Counted from the first letter of the stretch, positions 1 through 8,987 are shown. The stretch: DNA of 64,000 bases from Tolypothrix sp. FACHB-123 (GCF_014697075.1 NZ_JACJRE010000016.1:1-64000); one strand, 5' to 3'. Made by a program: numbers and translations. The notes: generated from the sequence alone by a model not told the origin.

Positions 1-507
1 ATTTAGTCGAAGAAACTTCCAAATATAATAAAGAATAGGAAGTGGTTCGCGATAATCTATCGCGAACCACTCTTTCTTTTCCACATCCCGTGAAAAGTCA
101 GGTAAGGGAAATGATGCGTTTAGTTGATACCAAATTTCTGCTAATTTTTTTGTGTCTATAGTCTGGTAGTCATGCTTAAACGCATTTCCTAAAATTTCTC
201 TGACTTGTGGATGCTTGAGAAATTGCTTCAGTGGCGGGATATACTTTTCAATTTCATCTTCATCAAGTTCACCATCTTCTAGATCCTGTTCCATCAATTG
301 CAAAAATTCTGCCAGCGCCATGACTTCAGCTTTTTGCAAGGGTTCTTGCTGAAAGGGAACTGTTACAGCAGTTTTCAGGATAAATTTGAAAAAATCTTTA
401 CAGCAGTCTTTGACTAAATCTTTGAGAAATTCTTCCCTGATAATAGTTTTGGATACAAATCCAACTGCTGTGGTAGCTACCCAGGTAGTGACCCATTCAA
501 TGAGCAT
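1..507 (-). CDS. Partial N-terminal region of a probable NACHT/AAA-type signalling protein
   Basis: An open frame of 169 codons begins at an ATG (505-507) and runs off the left edge without a stop. The protein opens with a hydrophobic, amphipathic segment (MLIEWVTTWVATTAVGF), then a Lys/Asp-rich stretch (LKDLVKDCCKDFFK), then an acidic helical part ending near FPLPDFSRD. From memory, this order resembles the N-terminal effector-associated region found before NACHT ATPase and repeat domains in large Nostocales proteins; the ATPase part would lie outside the window. No catalytic motif is visible in the part present. A perfect 13-bp inverted repeat (41-71) lies inside the frame near the edge, just where the resemblance fades. 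The family call is an inference; the reading frame itself is well supported. Confidence 0.55.
   Translation of the reverse strand, partial: MLIEWVTTWVATTAVGFVSKTIIREEFLKDLVKDCCKDFFKFILKTAVTVPFQQEPLQKAEVMALAEFLQLMEQDLEDGELDEDEIEKYIPPLKQFLKHPQVREILGNAFKHDYQTIDTKKLAEIWYQLNASFPLPDFSRDVEKKEWFAIDYREPLPILYYIWKFLRLN
41..71. repeat. Perfect 13-bp inverted repeat inside a coding region
   Basis: Arms at 41-53 and 59-71 (AGTGGTTCGCGAT and its exact reverse complement) enclose a 5-nt loop. The hairpin lies in frame within the partial minus-strand gene and contributes the residues EWFAIDYREP. Confidence 0.8.
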
Positions 508-672
508 ACTCGTGTCTATTTATATTCTGATCACCAGTATATACACTAGCCTTGTCTAGCATTTCAGATTTTACGATTATTTAAAGTTAGTAGAATTTTC
601 ATAGTAGACTCGGCAATGCTCGTTCTACTGACTATTTACTGATAAATTTAAATTTATACTAGGAATACTTCT

Positions 673-1398
673 ATGGTTCTCCAAATTCACCCCATCCACA
701 AAGAACCAACTATAACTTGGGAAGCACTTCCAGCCGATTTCATTTTACCCGACGATCCCGTGGAAAATATTCAGCAACCAACTCTCGCAGCAGCGCTTAC
801 CGATGCTTTGGGAACAGCAGGATGCATTCAACCCCAGATGTTGATTGGCTCTAATTTTGGCTTGGTAGCCACAGTCAATAAAAAAATCGTCGTTAAAGCG
901 CCTGATTGGTTTTACATACCTCAAGTTCAGCCTGTAGGTGCTGATGTTATTCGCCGTAGTTATACCCCAAATTTAGAAGGCGCTCCTGTAACTGTGGTGA
1001 TGGAATTTCTTTCTGACATAGAAGGGGGAGAGTTATCAGTGCGTTCAACTCCACCATACGGTAAACTCTATTTTTACGAAAAAATTCTTCAGGTTCCCAC
1101 CTATGTTACCTACGATCCCTATGAACCAAGTTTAGAGGTACGCTGCTTACAAAATGGACTATACACTTTGCAGCCAGCAGATGCAAATGGGCGTTTCTGG
1201 ATTCCAGAGTTAGAGTTATTTCTGGGAATTTGGCAAGGTGAAAGATTATGCCAAACTATGAATTGGTTACGCTGGTGGGATAGAGAGGGAAATTTGCTGC
1301 TGTGGAGTAGCGAACAAGCTGAACAGGAACGCCAACGCGCTGAAAAGTTAGCTGCTAAGTTACGTGAGTTAGGTGTCGATCCAGATGCGATCGCATAA
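673..1398 (+). CDS. Uma2 family (DUF820) putative endonuclease
   Basis: The 241-residue protein has the Uma2/DUF820 layout, a PD-(D/E)XK nuclease-like fold that is greatly expanded in cyanobacteria; the biological role is largely unknown. The APDWF segment (about residue 77) supplies the likely acidic metal ligand, VVMEFLS (about 112) the acidic partner, and a Lys-containing segment (GKLYFYEKIL, about 135) leads into the usual VTYDPYE strand. The C-terminus is a short coiled coil (EQAEQERQRAEKLAAKL) ending in GVDPDAIA, the tail these proteins commonly carry. The ATG at 673 is the first in frame. It is a lone gene with no toxin partner beside it. A second Uma2 protein lies at 2464-3267. Confidence 0.85.
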   Translation: MVLQIHPIHKEPTITWEALPADFILPDDPVENIQQPTLAAALTDALGTAGCIQPQMLIGSNFGLVATVNKKIVVKAPDWFYIPQVQPVGADVIRRSYTPNLEGAPVTVVMEFLSDIEGGELSVRSTPPYGKLYFYEKILQVPTYVTYDPYEPSLEVRCLQNGLYTLQPADANGRFWIPELELFLGIWQGERLCQTMNWLRWWDREGNLLLWSSEQAEQERQRAEKLAAKLRELGVDPDAIA

Positions 1399-1418
1399 AG
1401 CAATCAAGGGAATAATAA

Positions 1419-1460
1419 GCTACTCCGCTTGACCAAAAATCTACTTAAAGGCGGAGTAGC
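1419..1460. other. Intergenic hairpin between Uma2 and methyltransferase/HIT genes
   Basis: Perfect 10-bp arms (GCTACTCCGC at 1419-1428, its complement at 1451-1460) flank a 22-nt loop. There is no T-tract, so it is not a classic terminator. It overlaps a possible TTG start at 1429 of the next gene, which favours the ATG at 1480. Confidence 0.55.
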
Positions 1461-1479
1461 ACATCAGCACCGAAATTCC

Positions 1480-2337
1480 ATGAAATTGCCAAAAAATCAA
1501 TTCAGCCATCTCACAGCTATAGAAAGAAATAACCTTTCATTCCCGGCACAGTTTTTATTAAATCAAAATCTATTGCAAGGTAAAGTCTTAGATTTTGGTT
1601 GCGGCTTTGGTAATGATGTGAAAATTTTGCGTCAAAAAGGCTTTGATATTACAGCTTACGATCCTTATTATTTTCCTGAATACCCTCAAGAAAAATTTGA
1701 TACGATTATCTGCTTTTATGTATTAAATGTTTTATTTACTGAAGAACAAGCCAATGTCCTCATGGAAGTCTCTCATCTACTCAAACCAGGAGGTAAAGCT
1801 TATTATGCAGTTAGAAGGGATATTAAAAAAGAAGGTTTTCGGGAGCATTATATCCATAAAAAACCTACCTACCAATGTGTAGTCAAACTCCCGTTTCATT
1901 CCATTTACTTGGATGAAATGCGTGAATTTTATGAATATACTCACTACAATTATCAACGCAATTCATCTCAGAATTGTATATTCTGTAATCCTTATAAACA
2001 TCTAACATTATTAACTGAATCAGCAACAGCTTATGCAATTTTCGATGGTTATCCTATCAGTAAAGGTCATGTTTTAGTCATTCCTAAACGCCATGTAAGC
2101 AACTATTTTGAGCTACCATTTAAAGAACAATCTGCTTGCTGGCTCATGGCGAATAAAGTTCAAGAAATTCTGCAACAAGAATTTGCACCCGATGGTTTTA
2201 ATGTCGGAATGAACATTAATCGAGCAGCCGGACAAAATATGATGCACGCCAGTATTCATATTATCCCTCGCTACAAAGGTGATACTGTTGGCGCTAAAGG
2301 TGGAATGCGAAATGCGATCCCGCAAAGAAATAAGTAA
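1480..2337 (+). CDS. SAM-dependent methyltransferase fused to HIT-family domain
   Basis: The 285-residue protein has two parts. Residues 1-155 form a small class I methyltransferase: motif I is DFGCGFG (38-44), the acidic residue after beta-2 is in TAYD (61), and the post-I region includes LKPGGKAYY. Residues 160-285 form a HIT (histidine-triad nucleotide-binding) domain with a CIFC zinc pair (166, 169), GHVLVIPKRH (196-205) and the terminal HIT motif. The triad reads H256-A-S258-I-H260, so the middle position, the nucleophilic His of HIT hydrolases, is Ser. The remaining Cys, Cys, His205 and His256 could still bind zinc. Fusions of this type are known in cyanobacteria, but their substrate is not known to me. 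The ATG at 1480 is chosen over a TTG at 1429 that lies in a hairpin. Confidence 0.8.
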   Translation: MKLPKNQFSHLTAIERNNLSFPAQFLLNQNLLQGKVLDFGCGFGNDVKILRQKGFDITAYDPYYFPEYPQEKFDTIICFYVLNVLFTEEQANVLMEVSHLLKPGGKAYYAVRRDIKKEGFREHYIHKKPTYQCVVKLPFHSIYLDEMREFYEYTHYNYQRNSSQNCIFCNPYKHLTLLTESATAYAIFDGYPISKGHVLVIPKRHVSNYFELPFKEQSACWLMANKVQEILQQEFAPDGFNVGMNINRAAGQNMMHASIHIIPRYKGDTVGAKGGMRNAIPQRNK

Positions 2338-2340
2338 GGG

Positions 2341-2460
2341 ATTTCCAATTAAAAAAATACAGCATATTTCAGGTAAATGAGGTAGGCGCTTCGGGGCATG
2401 GCAGTGCCAATGCCCCTACAATCTGTTGCATTCTTTTTTAAAATTGGTATTACTTAATAA
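2341..2460. repeat. MITE-like or dispersed palindromic element
   Basis: The spacer has imperfect terminal inverted repeats (CCAATT plus an A-run on the left, a T-run plus AATTGG on the right) around a GGGGCAT...ATGCCCC hairpin with one bulge. The arrangement resembles short dispersed elements of Nostocales genomes. No coding capacity is seen. Confidence 0.45.
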
Positions 2461-2463
2461 TAT

Positions 2464-3267
2464 TTAACCGAGACTATCGGGATCGATTCCTAAGGCTCTT
2501 AATTGTTCCGCCAATAGTTGAGCGCGTTGCTCTGCTTGCTGTGCGCGTTGCTCTGCTTGTTCGGCTTGTTGTTCGGCTCGCTGTGCGCGTTGAGCTTCTT
2601 GCTGTGCGCGTTGAGCTTCTTGCTGTGCGCGTTGAGTTTCTTGTTGAGCGCGTTGTACTTCTTGTTGAATTTGTTCTTTTGGGGTGGGATAGCGCTTACC
2701 TTCTGCGTCGTACCAATAGAGCCATTCTCTAGTGACACCGCTATAATTTCCTCTTTCGCAGCCAATTCCTAAGCCAATTTCTGGTAACCAAACTGGGTTT
2801 CCTGATTGCAATTCATATCTACCATTAACTAACTTATGAACTTCTAGGCGCGGTTTACGACGACGGCGAGAAGAATAAATTACATAGTAGAGTACGCCTA
2901 ATTTGGCATATTGATCTAATTTAGCTGTGTATTCTTTACGATAATTTTGGGAAACTACTTCCAAAACCAAACTAGGTATAACATTCTCATCCCACAATAC
3001 ATAACTGGGACGCAATTCCTCATCGTAAAACCGCTCTACGCCTAAACTCAGAAACCCATCGGGCACAATTGCAGGTTCATCGGGGTGATAATATATACCC
3101 ATGTCTACCCCAAAAAACCAATCCATTCTATCTGCCCAAAGTATCAGCAGAATTGCCTTCAGTAATCCTGGTATTAATTCTTGTAGTTCATTATCCACAG
3201 GTGTGTCGTCAGAGTCTGGTAATTCTTCGGCTGAGGGCAAGTACCGAGGCAGATTGTAGTTTAACAT
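2464..3267 (-). CDS. Uma2 family protein with long Gln/Ala/Arg coiled-coil tail
   Basis: The 267-residue protein combines a Uma2/DUF820 PD-(D/E)XK-like domain (about residues 1-185) with a long C-terminal coiled coil. In the domain, IVPDGF gives the metal-binding Asp, LVLEVVS the acidic partner and a following AKLDQYAKLGV segment the Lys. The tail repeats the heptad QRAQQEA several times, encoded by near-identical 21-bp units, and ends in LGIDPDSLG like the 673-1398 protein. The ATG at 3267 is preferred to a TTG five codons upstream. It diverges from the kinase-WD40 gene with about 105 bp between start codons. Nuclease activity is inferred from the family only. Confidence 0.85.
   Translation of the reverse strand: MLNYNLPRYLPSAEELPDSDDTPVDNELQELIPGLLKAILLILWADRMDWFFGVDMGIYYHPDEPAIVPDGFLSLGVERFYDEELRPSYVLWDENVIPSLVLEVVSQNYRKEYTAKLDQYAKLGVLYYVIYSSRRRRKPRLEVHKLVNGRYELQSGNPVWLPEIGLGIGCERGNYSGVTREWLYWYDAEGKRYPTPKEQIQQEVQRAQQETQRAQQEAQRAQQEAQRAQRAEQQAEQAEQRAQQAEQRAQLLAEQLRALGIDPDSLG
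2560..2660. repeat. Coding tandem repeat of 21-bp units
   Basis: Near-identical 21-bp units containing GCTGTGCGCGTTGAGCTTCT are repeated head to tail and encode the QRAQQEA heptads of the Uma2 coiled coil. The units are almost identical in DNA, which suggests recent expansion. Confidence 0.7.
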
Positions 3268-3372
3268 GGCGGCTTTCCCCAAAACTCACCAGAATTATAG
3301 CGATTTCTGGGGTTATTGACAGCAATTAATCATTATGCGATCGCTACTCTATTTACTGATAAACATTTCTTT

Positions 3373-5442
3373 ATGATATGTTGCCTCAACTCTTCTTGTC
3401 ACAATCCACCCCATGCTGATGGAACAGAGTTTTGTTCTCACTGTGGTGTTCCGCTAATTGTATTGCGCCATTATCGTCCAATCCGGGTATTAGGTAGCGG
3501 CGGATTTGGCAAAACTTATTTAGCAGAAGATGTAGAAAAGTTTAATGAACTATGTGTAATTAAGCAATTTGCTCCCCAAATACAGGGTGCTGGTGCGATA
3601 CAAAAAGCAACAGAATTATTTGAGCAAGAAGCAAGACGACTGCAATTTTTAGGAGAACATCCCCAAATTCCTACACTGTTAGCATATTTTGAGCAAGATA
3701 ATCGATTGTATTTAGTGCAGCAGTTTATTGATGGAGATAATTTATTTGAGGAATTACGACAACAGGGTAATTTTAATGAGCAAAAGATTTGGGATTTACT
3801 AGTAAATTTATTAACTATTTTGCAAACGGTTCACGAGCAAAAGGTAATTCATCGAGATATTAAGCCGCCGAATATTCTCCGGCGTAAATTACCTTCTGCC
3901 AAAAATGGTGATATTGTACTCATCGATTTTGGCGCATCAAAACAATTGAGTGAGACGGTAATTACTCAACCAGGCACAACTATCGGCTCGTTTGGTTATG
4001 CACCTCCAGAACAAATGCAAGATGGACAAGTATATCCAGCTAGCGATTTATATAGTGTAGGTACTACTTGCTTTCATTTATTAACTGGTGTTGCACCTTG
4101 GGAATTATGGAAGCAACAAGGATATGCTTGGGTTGCTAATTGGCGATCGCATTTGCAGCAACCAATTAGTCACAAATTAGCAATGATTTTGGATAAGTTG
4201 CTGCAACTGAATTATCAGGAACGTTATCAATCAGCAGAGGAAGTTTTAGAAGATATTAATGATGTCGAATCTCATTCACAAATTCCAGATACAGTTGCTT
4301 ATCAGCAGTCAGCTTCACCGCCATCACCAGAATTAGTACCAACGGTAAATTATCAAATTCCATCATCAAATTCATCATCAGAATTACCAACAAAATTAGA
4401 CTATCAACCTCCGCCATCAACAGTAGTAGACTTAGCTAAACCAAAACAGCAATTAAAATTACCTTTGCTGGTAAGTGGTGCTATCTTTCTGCTGGGTTTG
4501 GGAGGATATGGCGTTTTACAATTGAGTCAACCGATTGTAAATAAAAGAATTGAGGCGGAAAAACTAGCATTAGCTAATACCTTAGATGCTCATGATGGCG
4601 CGGTTAATTCCCTAGCAATTACTGCTGATGGAAAAACTTTAATTAGTGGCGGTGCAGATAATAAAATTAAAATTTGGAATTTAGCCACTGGAGATTTAAA
4701 AACTACTCTGAGCAAAAATTTAGACGCGATTAATTCTGTTGTTATTAGCCGTGATGGTAAAACTTTATTTAGTGGCAGTAAAAATGGTATTATTCAGATT
4801 TGGAATTTACCAAATGGGACATTAAAAACTACTTTACCTAAGAGTAAAGATGCAGTAACTTATCTTGCGATTACACCAGATGGTGAAACTTTAGTTAGTG
4901 GTGGAGGTAATACAATCCAGGTTTGGGATCTGGAAACTGGAAAGCTAAAAAATACTCTCACTGGACACACAAAATCAGTGATGGCTTTAGCTATTAGTGC
5001 TGATGGGCAAACTTTAGTTAGTGGCAGTGCTGATAATACTATCAAGATTTGGAATCTAAAAACTGGACAGTTAAAAAATACTATCGCCGGACATAAAGAA
5101 TCAGTTATGAGTGTGGCAATTAGCCCCAACGGCGAAATTTTAGCCAGTGGAAGTTCAGATGATACTATCAAAATTTGGAATCTAAAAACTGGGAAATTAA
5201 TCAATACGCTTATCGGACATTTCTATCCAGTTAGCACTTTAGCAATTAGTCCAAATGGAGAGACTTTAGCTAGTGGTAGCTGGGACTATCGGATTAAAAT
5301 TTGGAATATACAAACTGGAGAAATTAAAAATACTCTAACTGGGCATAAAAGTTCTGTGAATAGCGTAGTAATTAGCCCAGATGGACGGAGTGTCATCAGT
5401 GGTAGTAGTGACAGGACGATTAAAATTTGGCGATCGCTCTAA
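3373..5442 (+). CDS. Ser/Thr protein kinase with N-terminal Cys motif and seven WD40 repeats
   Basis: The 689-residue protein starts with a four-Cys motif (C3/C4, C9, C21, C24), typical of a large class of cyanobacterial kinases. A complete kinase domain follows: glycine loop GSGGFGKT (41-48), Lys64 in VIKQF, catalytic HRDIKPPN (Asp162), DFG (185-187) and APPEQ. A Pro/Ser-rich linker leads to one membrane segment (about 363-385). Seven WD40 repeats (about 402-689) follow, each with the GH/DG...IKIWN pattern; repeats 2 and 3 are the most degenerate. The kinase is predicted to be cytoplasmic; which side the WD40 blade ring faces depends on this TM, and a non-membrane role of the hydrophobic stretch is possible. 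The ATG at 3373 puts the Cys motif at the N-terminus; an upstream TTG would add 19 unrelated residues. Confidence 0.9.
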   Translation: MICCLNSSCHNPPHADGTEFCSHCGVPLIVLRHYRPIRVLGSGGFGKTYLAEDVEKFNELCVIKQFAPQIQGAGAIQKATELFEQEARRLQFLGEHPQIPTLLAYFEQDNRLYLVQQFIDGDNLFEELRQQGNFNEQKIWDLLVNLLTILQTVHEQKVIHRDIKPPNILRRKLPSAKNGDIVLIDFGASKQLSETVITQPGTTIGSFGYAPPEQMQDGQVYPASDLYSVGTTCFHLLTGVAPWELWKQQGYAWVANWRSHLQQPISHKLAMILDKLLQLNYQERYQSAEEVLEDINDVESHSQIPDTVAYQQSASPPSPELVPTVNYQIPSSNSSSELPTKLDYQPPPSTVVDLAKPKQQLKLPLLVSGAIFLLGLGGYGVLQLSQPIVNKRIEAEKLALANTLDAHDGAVNSLAITADGKTLISGGADNKIKIWNLATGDLKTTLSKNLDAINSVVISRDGKTLFSGSKNGIIQIWNLPNGTLKTTLPKSKDAVTYLAITPDGETLVSGGGNTIQVWDLETGKLKNTLTGHTKSVMALAISADGQTLVSGSADNTIKIWNLKTGQLKNTIAGHKESVMSVAISPNGEILASGSSDDTIKIWNLKTGKLINTLIGHFYPVSTLAISPNGETLASGSWDYRIKIWNIQTGEIKNTLTGHKSSVNSVVISPDGRSVISGSSDRTIKIWRSL

Positions 5443-5907
5443 TGTAGGCAAGGGGCATTATAATCTCCTTTGCCCCTAAAAAATATATCTGTTGATAGAT
5501 GTAATAAATGTATAAGTGCCCATAAGAATCAAATGCGACAATTGCTAGCCAGAGAAATTTACTGGTAGCGATCGCCTTTTTAGCTTCAGTGACAAGACAA
5601 GGTGAATTCCCCAGCATCTACCGAGCCACTGAGAAATCTAGGTAACTCTTAACTATTAATAAATATATATTGCTGACCCCAGTTAATGGTTTATATTTAC
5701 CCAAAGGTGGCGCAAGCGTTCACGGATCTTCAAACATTAGGAGGCAGCATCATACCACGCCTATAACTGATGCATATCCTCACTCCCAAGTGTCAGTGTA
5801 AGGATAAGTTGATATTAAAACAAAGAATTTTTGCTGAATTGTAACGGATAAAGACTACACTTAAAAGTCTTGTGCAGCAAAACCTGTAGCTTTAACTTAA
5901 AGTAATC
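5443..5907. other. Intergenic region upstream of serA
   Basis: These 465 bases have no convincing gene. An imperfect hairpin of AGGGGCA and TGCCCCT (5451-5477) follows the kinase stop but lacks a T-tract. The stretch next to serA is AT-rich and presumably holds its promoter; no operator was recognised. Confidence 0.5.
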
Positions 5908-7488
5908 ATGTCCAAGGTTCTTGTCTCCGATCCTATTGACCAAGCTGGAATTGACATTCTCTCGCAAGTTGCTACTGTTGATGTCAAAACAGGTTTAAAA
6001 CCAGCAGAACTGATAGAAATTATTGGTGAGTATGACGCACTGATGATTCGTTCGGGTACGCGCGTCACCCAAGAAATTATTGAAGCCGGTACGCAGTTAA
6101 AAATAATTGGCCGTGCTGGTGTGGGTGTCGATAATGTGGATGTTCCCGCAGCCACACGCCACGGGATTGTGGTAGTCAATTCTCCTGAAGGTAACACGAT
6201 CGCGGCTGCCGAACATGCGATCGCCATGATGTTATCTTTATCTCGTCATATCCCCGATGCCAATGTATCGGTGAAAAAAGGTGAGTGGGATCGCAAAACT
6301 TTCGTTGGCGCGGAAGTTTACAAAAAAACCCTCGGTATTGTGGGGTTAGGTAAAATTGGCTCCCATGTGGCGGCTGTAGCCAAGGCAATGGGGATGAAGC
6401 TATTAGGTTACGATCCCTTTATCTCCACAGAACGCGCTGAACAAATTGGCTGTCAGTTAGTCGAGTTAGATTTGCTGATTCAGCAAGCTGACTATATCAG
6501 TTTACATATCCCCAAAACCCCGGAAACAGCCCATTTAATCAATGCCACAACTTTGGCAAAGATGAAACCGACTGCCCGGATTATTAACTGCGCCCGTGGT
6601 GGCATCATTGATGAAGCAGCGTTAGCTGTAGCTATCAAGGAAGGGACAATTGCTGGTGCAGCTTTAGATGTATTTGAGTCGGAACCGCTAGGCGAATCAG
6701 ATTTGCGATCGCTCGGTAAAAATGTGATCCTCACCCCCCACTTAGGTGCATCCACTGCGGAAGCACAGGTGAATGTCGCCATAGATGTAGCTGAACAAAT
6801 TCGCGATGTACTTTTAGGACTTCCCGCACGTTCTGCTGTTAACATTCCCGGACTCAGTCCTGATGTGTTGGAAGAACTCAAACCCTACATGGAGTTGGCA
6901 GAAACTTTAGGCAAGCTCGTCGGTCAACTAGCCGGTGGCAGAGTACAATTACTGAATGTCAGATTACAAGGCGAACTGGCAACTAACAAGAGTCAGCCAT
7001 TAGTAGTTGCATCCCTCAAAGGATTGCTTTACCAAGCACTGCGGGAACGGGTAAATTACGTCAATGCCAACATTGAAGCCAAAGAACGGGGAATTCGCGT
7101 CATTGAAACTAGAGATGCTTCTGTACGTGACTATGCAGGTTCTTTGCGGTTAGAAGCTACAGGGACTCTGGGAACTCATTCTGTCACTGGTGCTTTGTTA
7201 GGCGAGAAAGAAATTCACCTAACTGATGTTGATGGTTTCCCGATTAACGTTCCTCCCAGCAAATATATGCTGTTTACCCTGCACCGCGATATGCCAGGGA
7301 TCATTGGTAAACTGGGTTCCCTACTGGGCAGTTTTAATGTCAATATTGCCAGTATGCAAGTAGGACGGAAAATTGTCCGCGGTGATGCAGTTATGGCTCT
7401 TAGTATTGACGATCCCCTACCTGAAGGAATTTTGGCTGAGATTACCAAAGTGCCTGGAATTCGGGATGCATACACGGTAACACTGTAA
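5908..7488 (+). CDS. serA: D-3-phosphoglycerate dehydrogenase
   Basis: It oxidises 3-phosphoglycerate to 3-phosphohydroxypyruvate with NAD, the first step of phosphorylated serine synthesis, in the cytoplasm. The 526-residue length matches the long form with catalytic/NAD domains, an intervening substrate-binding domain and a C-terminal ACT domain. The NAD motif GLGKIG lies at 146-151. The catalytic triad is Arg230 (NCARGG), Glu259 (FESEP) and His278 (TPHLG). The ACT domain starts about residue 450 (LFTLHRDMPGIIGKLG), so serine feedback is possible. The start MSKVLVSDPI is the usual family start. prmA follows after 72 bp on the same strand. Confidence 0.97.
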   Translation: MSKVLVSDPIDQAGIDILSQVATVDVKTGLKPAELIEIIGEYDALMIRSGTRVTQEIIEAGTQLKIIGRAGVGVDNVDVPAATRHGIVVVNSPEGNTIAAAEHAIAMMLSLSRHIPDANVSVKKGEWDRKTFVGAEVYKKTLGIVGLGKIGSHVAAVAKAMGMKLLGYDPFISTERAEQIGCQLVELDLLIQQADYISLHIPKTPETAHLINATTLAKMKPTARIINCARGGIIDEAALAVAIKEGTIAGAALDVFESEPLGESDLRSLGKNVILTPHLGASTAEAQVNVAIDVAEQIRDVLLGLPARSAVNIPGLSPDVLEELKPYMELAETLGKLVGQLAGGRVQLLNVRLQGELATNKSQPLVVASLKGLLYQALRERVNYVNANIEAKERGIRVIETRDASVRDYAGSLRLEATGTLGTHSVTGALLGEKEIHLTDVDGFPINVPPSKYMLFTLHRDMPGIIGKLGSLLGSFNVNIASMQVGRKIVRGDAVMALSIDDPLPEGILAEITKVPGIRDAYTVTL

Positions 7489-7560
7489 AAAGGATGAAAA
7501 ATGAGCGATGAAGGCTGAAGTAATTTCATCCTTCATCCTTCACAATTCATACTTGAAAAT
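7489..7560. repeat. Short repeat-rich spacer between serA and prmA
   Basis: The spacer holds degenerate direct and inverted copies of a CATCCTTCA/TGAAGGATG motif, a short repeat of the kind scattered in Nostocales spacers. Confidence 0.5.
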
Positions 7561-8481
7561 ATGGCAAAAACCTGGTGGGAATTACAGATTTTATGTGAAC
7601 CAGACTTAGAAGATTCGATCTTTTGGCGTCTGGAAAGTTTTGGCTGTCGTGGTACAGCTATTGAAGGTAAAGGTAATGCCTCTTTGGTAAAGGCTTATTT
7701 ACCGGAATTTCAAGCACATCTGCTAGATTTAGCGGCGCTGTCTCTGTGGCTGCGTCAAGATGCTTTGTGTGTAGGGTTAACCGCACCTACTTTACACTGG
7801 CAAATCATTAACGAAGAAGATTGGGGTACTAGCTGGAAGCAATATTGGCACCCAGAGAAAATAGGCGATCGCTTTTTAATCAATCCGGCGTGGTTACCAT
7901 TACCAGAAACAACAGACCGCCTCGTAATTCGCCTCGACCCTGGAGTAGCATTTGGTACAGGAAATCATGCAACAACCCAACTCTGCTTAGAATCCCTAGA
8001 AATGCGGATGAGTGAATTACCGAAAGCTTTTGCTCGTTCGTCACCAAAAAAAGAGCATGTGGTAATTGCGGATATAGGTTGTGGGTCTGGTATCCTTTCA
8101 ATTGGTGCAGTGCTATTGGGTGCAGAAAAAGTATATGCTGTAGATAATGACCCTTTAGCAGTGCAATCCACCTTCAGCAATCGCGCACTCAATGACATTA
8201 GTCCAGAACGCTTAGTACCAGCAGAAGGCAGTGTAGACATATTACAAAAACTGATTGCACAACCAGTTGATGGGATTGTTTGCAATATTTTGGCTGATGT
8301 AATTATTGAGTTACTTCCCCAAATAAGTGCGATCGCTAAACCTACTACTTGGGCTATTTTTAGCGGTATTCTCCTAGAACAATCTAAAGCCGTAGCTGAT
8401 GCATTAGAAGATAATGGCTGGATCGTTGCTACTTTGTGGAAAAAGAAAGAGTGGTGTTGTTTGAATGTCCGTCGTTCGTAA
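7561..8481 (+). CDS. prmA: Ribosomal protein L11 methyltransferase
   Basis: PrmA trimethylates ribosomal protein L11 with S-adenosylmethionine. The 306-residue protein has the N-terminal L11-recognition domain ([20 protein letters not shown]...) and a C-terminal class I methyltransferase domain. The diagnostic GTGNHATT (about 131) precedes SAM motif [11 protein letters not shown] (about 168), and the NILADVI motif (about 241). The length is normal. It is probably co-transcribed with serA and is followed by a strong terminator-like hairpin. Confidence 0.96.
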   Translation: MAKTWWELQILCEPDLEDSIFWRLESFGCRGTAIEGKGNASLVKAYLPEFQAHLLDLAALSLWLRQDALCVGLTAPTLHWQIINEEDWGTSWKQYWHPEKIGDRFLINPAWLPLPETTDRLVIRLDPGVAFGTGNHATTQLCLESLEMRMSELPKAFARSSPKKEHVVIADIGCGSGILSIGAVLLGAEKVYAVDNDPLAVQSTFSNRALNDISPERLVPAEGSVDILQKLIAQPVDGIVCNILADVIIELLPQISAIAKPTTWAIFSGILLEQSKAVADALEDNGWIVATLWKKKEWCCLNVRRS

Positions 8482-8513
8482 ACTACCCAGCCTTGTGCTT
8501 TTGCTGTTTGCTG

Positions 8514-8546
8514 TTAGCCTACCCCAAGGGTAGGCTGGTTTTCTTT
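8514..8546 (+). terminator. Rho-independent-type terminator after prmA
   Basis: A 9-bp perfect stem (AGCCTACCC at 8516-8524, complement at 8528-8536) with a 3-nt loop is followed by a T-rich run (8539-8546). Confidence 0.75.
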
Positions 8547-8605
8547 AGTACTGAAAAATAAATTCAGGACTCAAGTCCTAACTACGAAATCATTCGACCA
8601 CAATA

Positions 8606-8923
8606 TTAAATAATGCCTTGGAGGTGTTGCACTAACTGAGGTGCTTGCATCACACCTTCGATTCGATCTACTGGTTTACCTTGCTTAAACAGTACCAAAG
8701 TTGGTAGAGCGTAAATCTGATACTGACTAGCTATATCTTGATATTTTTCTGTGTCTATTTTCACAATACGTAACCGATCTTTCAGTTGATTATTGACCTG
8801 TTCTAAAATCGGCCCCATCATTTGACAAGGGCCGCACCATTCAGCATAAAAATCTACCAACACAGGTACATCAGAACCAGACAACATCTCTTCAAAGCTG
8901 TTGAATTGTTTTTTAGTAGTCAT
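8606..8923 (-). CDS. trxA: Thioredoxin
   Basis: A 105-residue classical thioredoxin, reducing disulfides of target proteins with electrons from thioredoxin reductase. The active site WCGPC has its cysteines at 30 and 33, and the cis-proline loop reads YALPTL. The ATG at 8923 gives the normal N-terminus (MTTKKQFNSFEEML); a longer frame upstream has no family likeness. No reductase gene is near. Which of the several cyanobacterial thioredoxin classes it belongs to cannot be settled by eye. Confidence 0.93.
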   Translation of the reverse strand: MTTKKQFNSFEEMLSGSDVPVLVDFYAEWCGPCQMMGPILEQVNNQLKDRLRIVKIDTEKYQDIASQYQIYALPTLVLFKQGKPVDRIEGVMQAPQLVQHLQGII

Positions 8924-8987
8924 ATGACACACCGATTTTCTCTTATTTGATTTAATAGTAATGCTTGCTTGAAAAAATGGGACTAAT

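Noticed and set aside
5451-5477. Terminator after the kinase-WD40 gene
   Set aside because: The stem is short, the loop long, and an A-run rather than a T-run follows on the coding strand.
5420-5617. Minus-strand frame of 65 codons after the kinase-WD40 gene
   Set aside because: It overlaps the kinase 3' end, has no family likeness or ribosome site, and its composition follows the AT-rich spacer.
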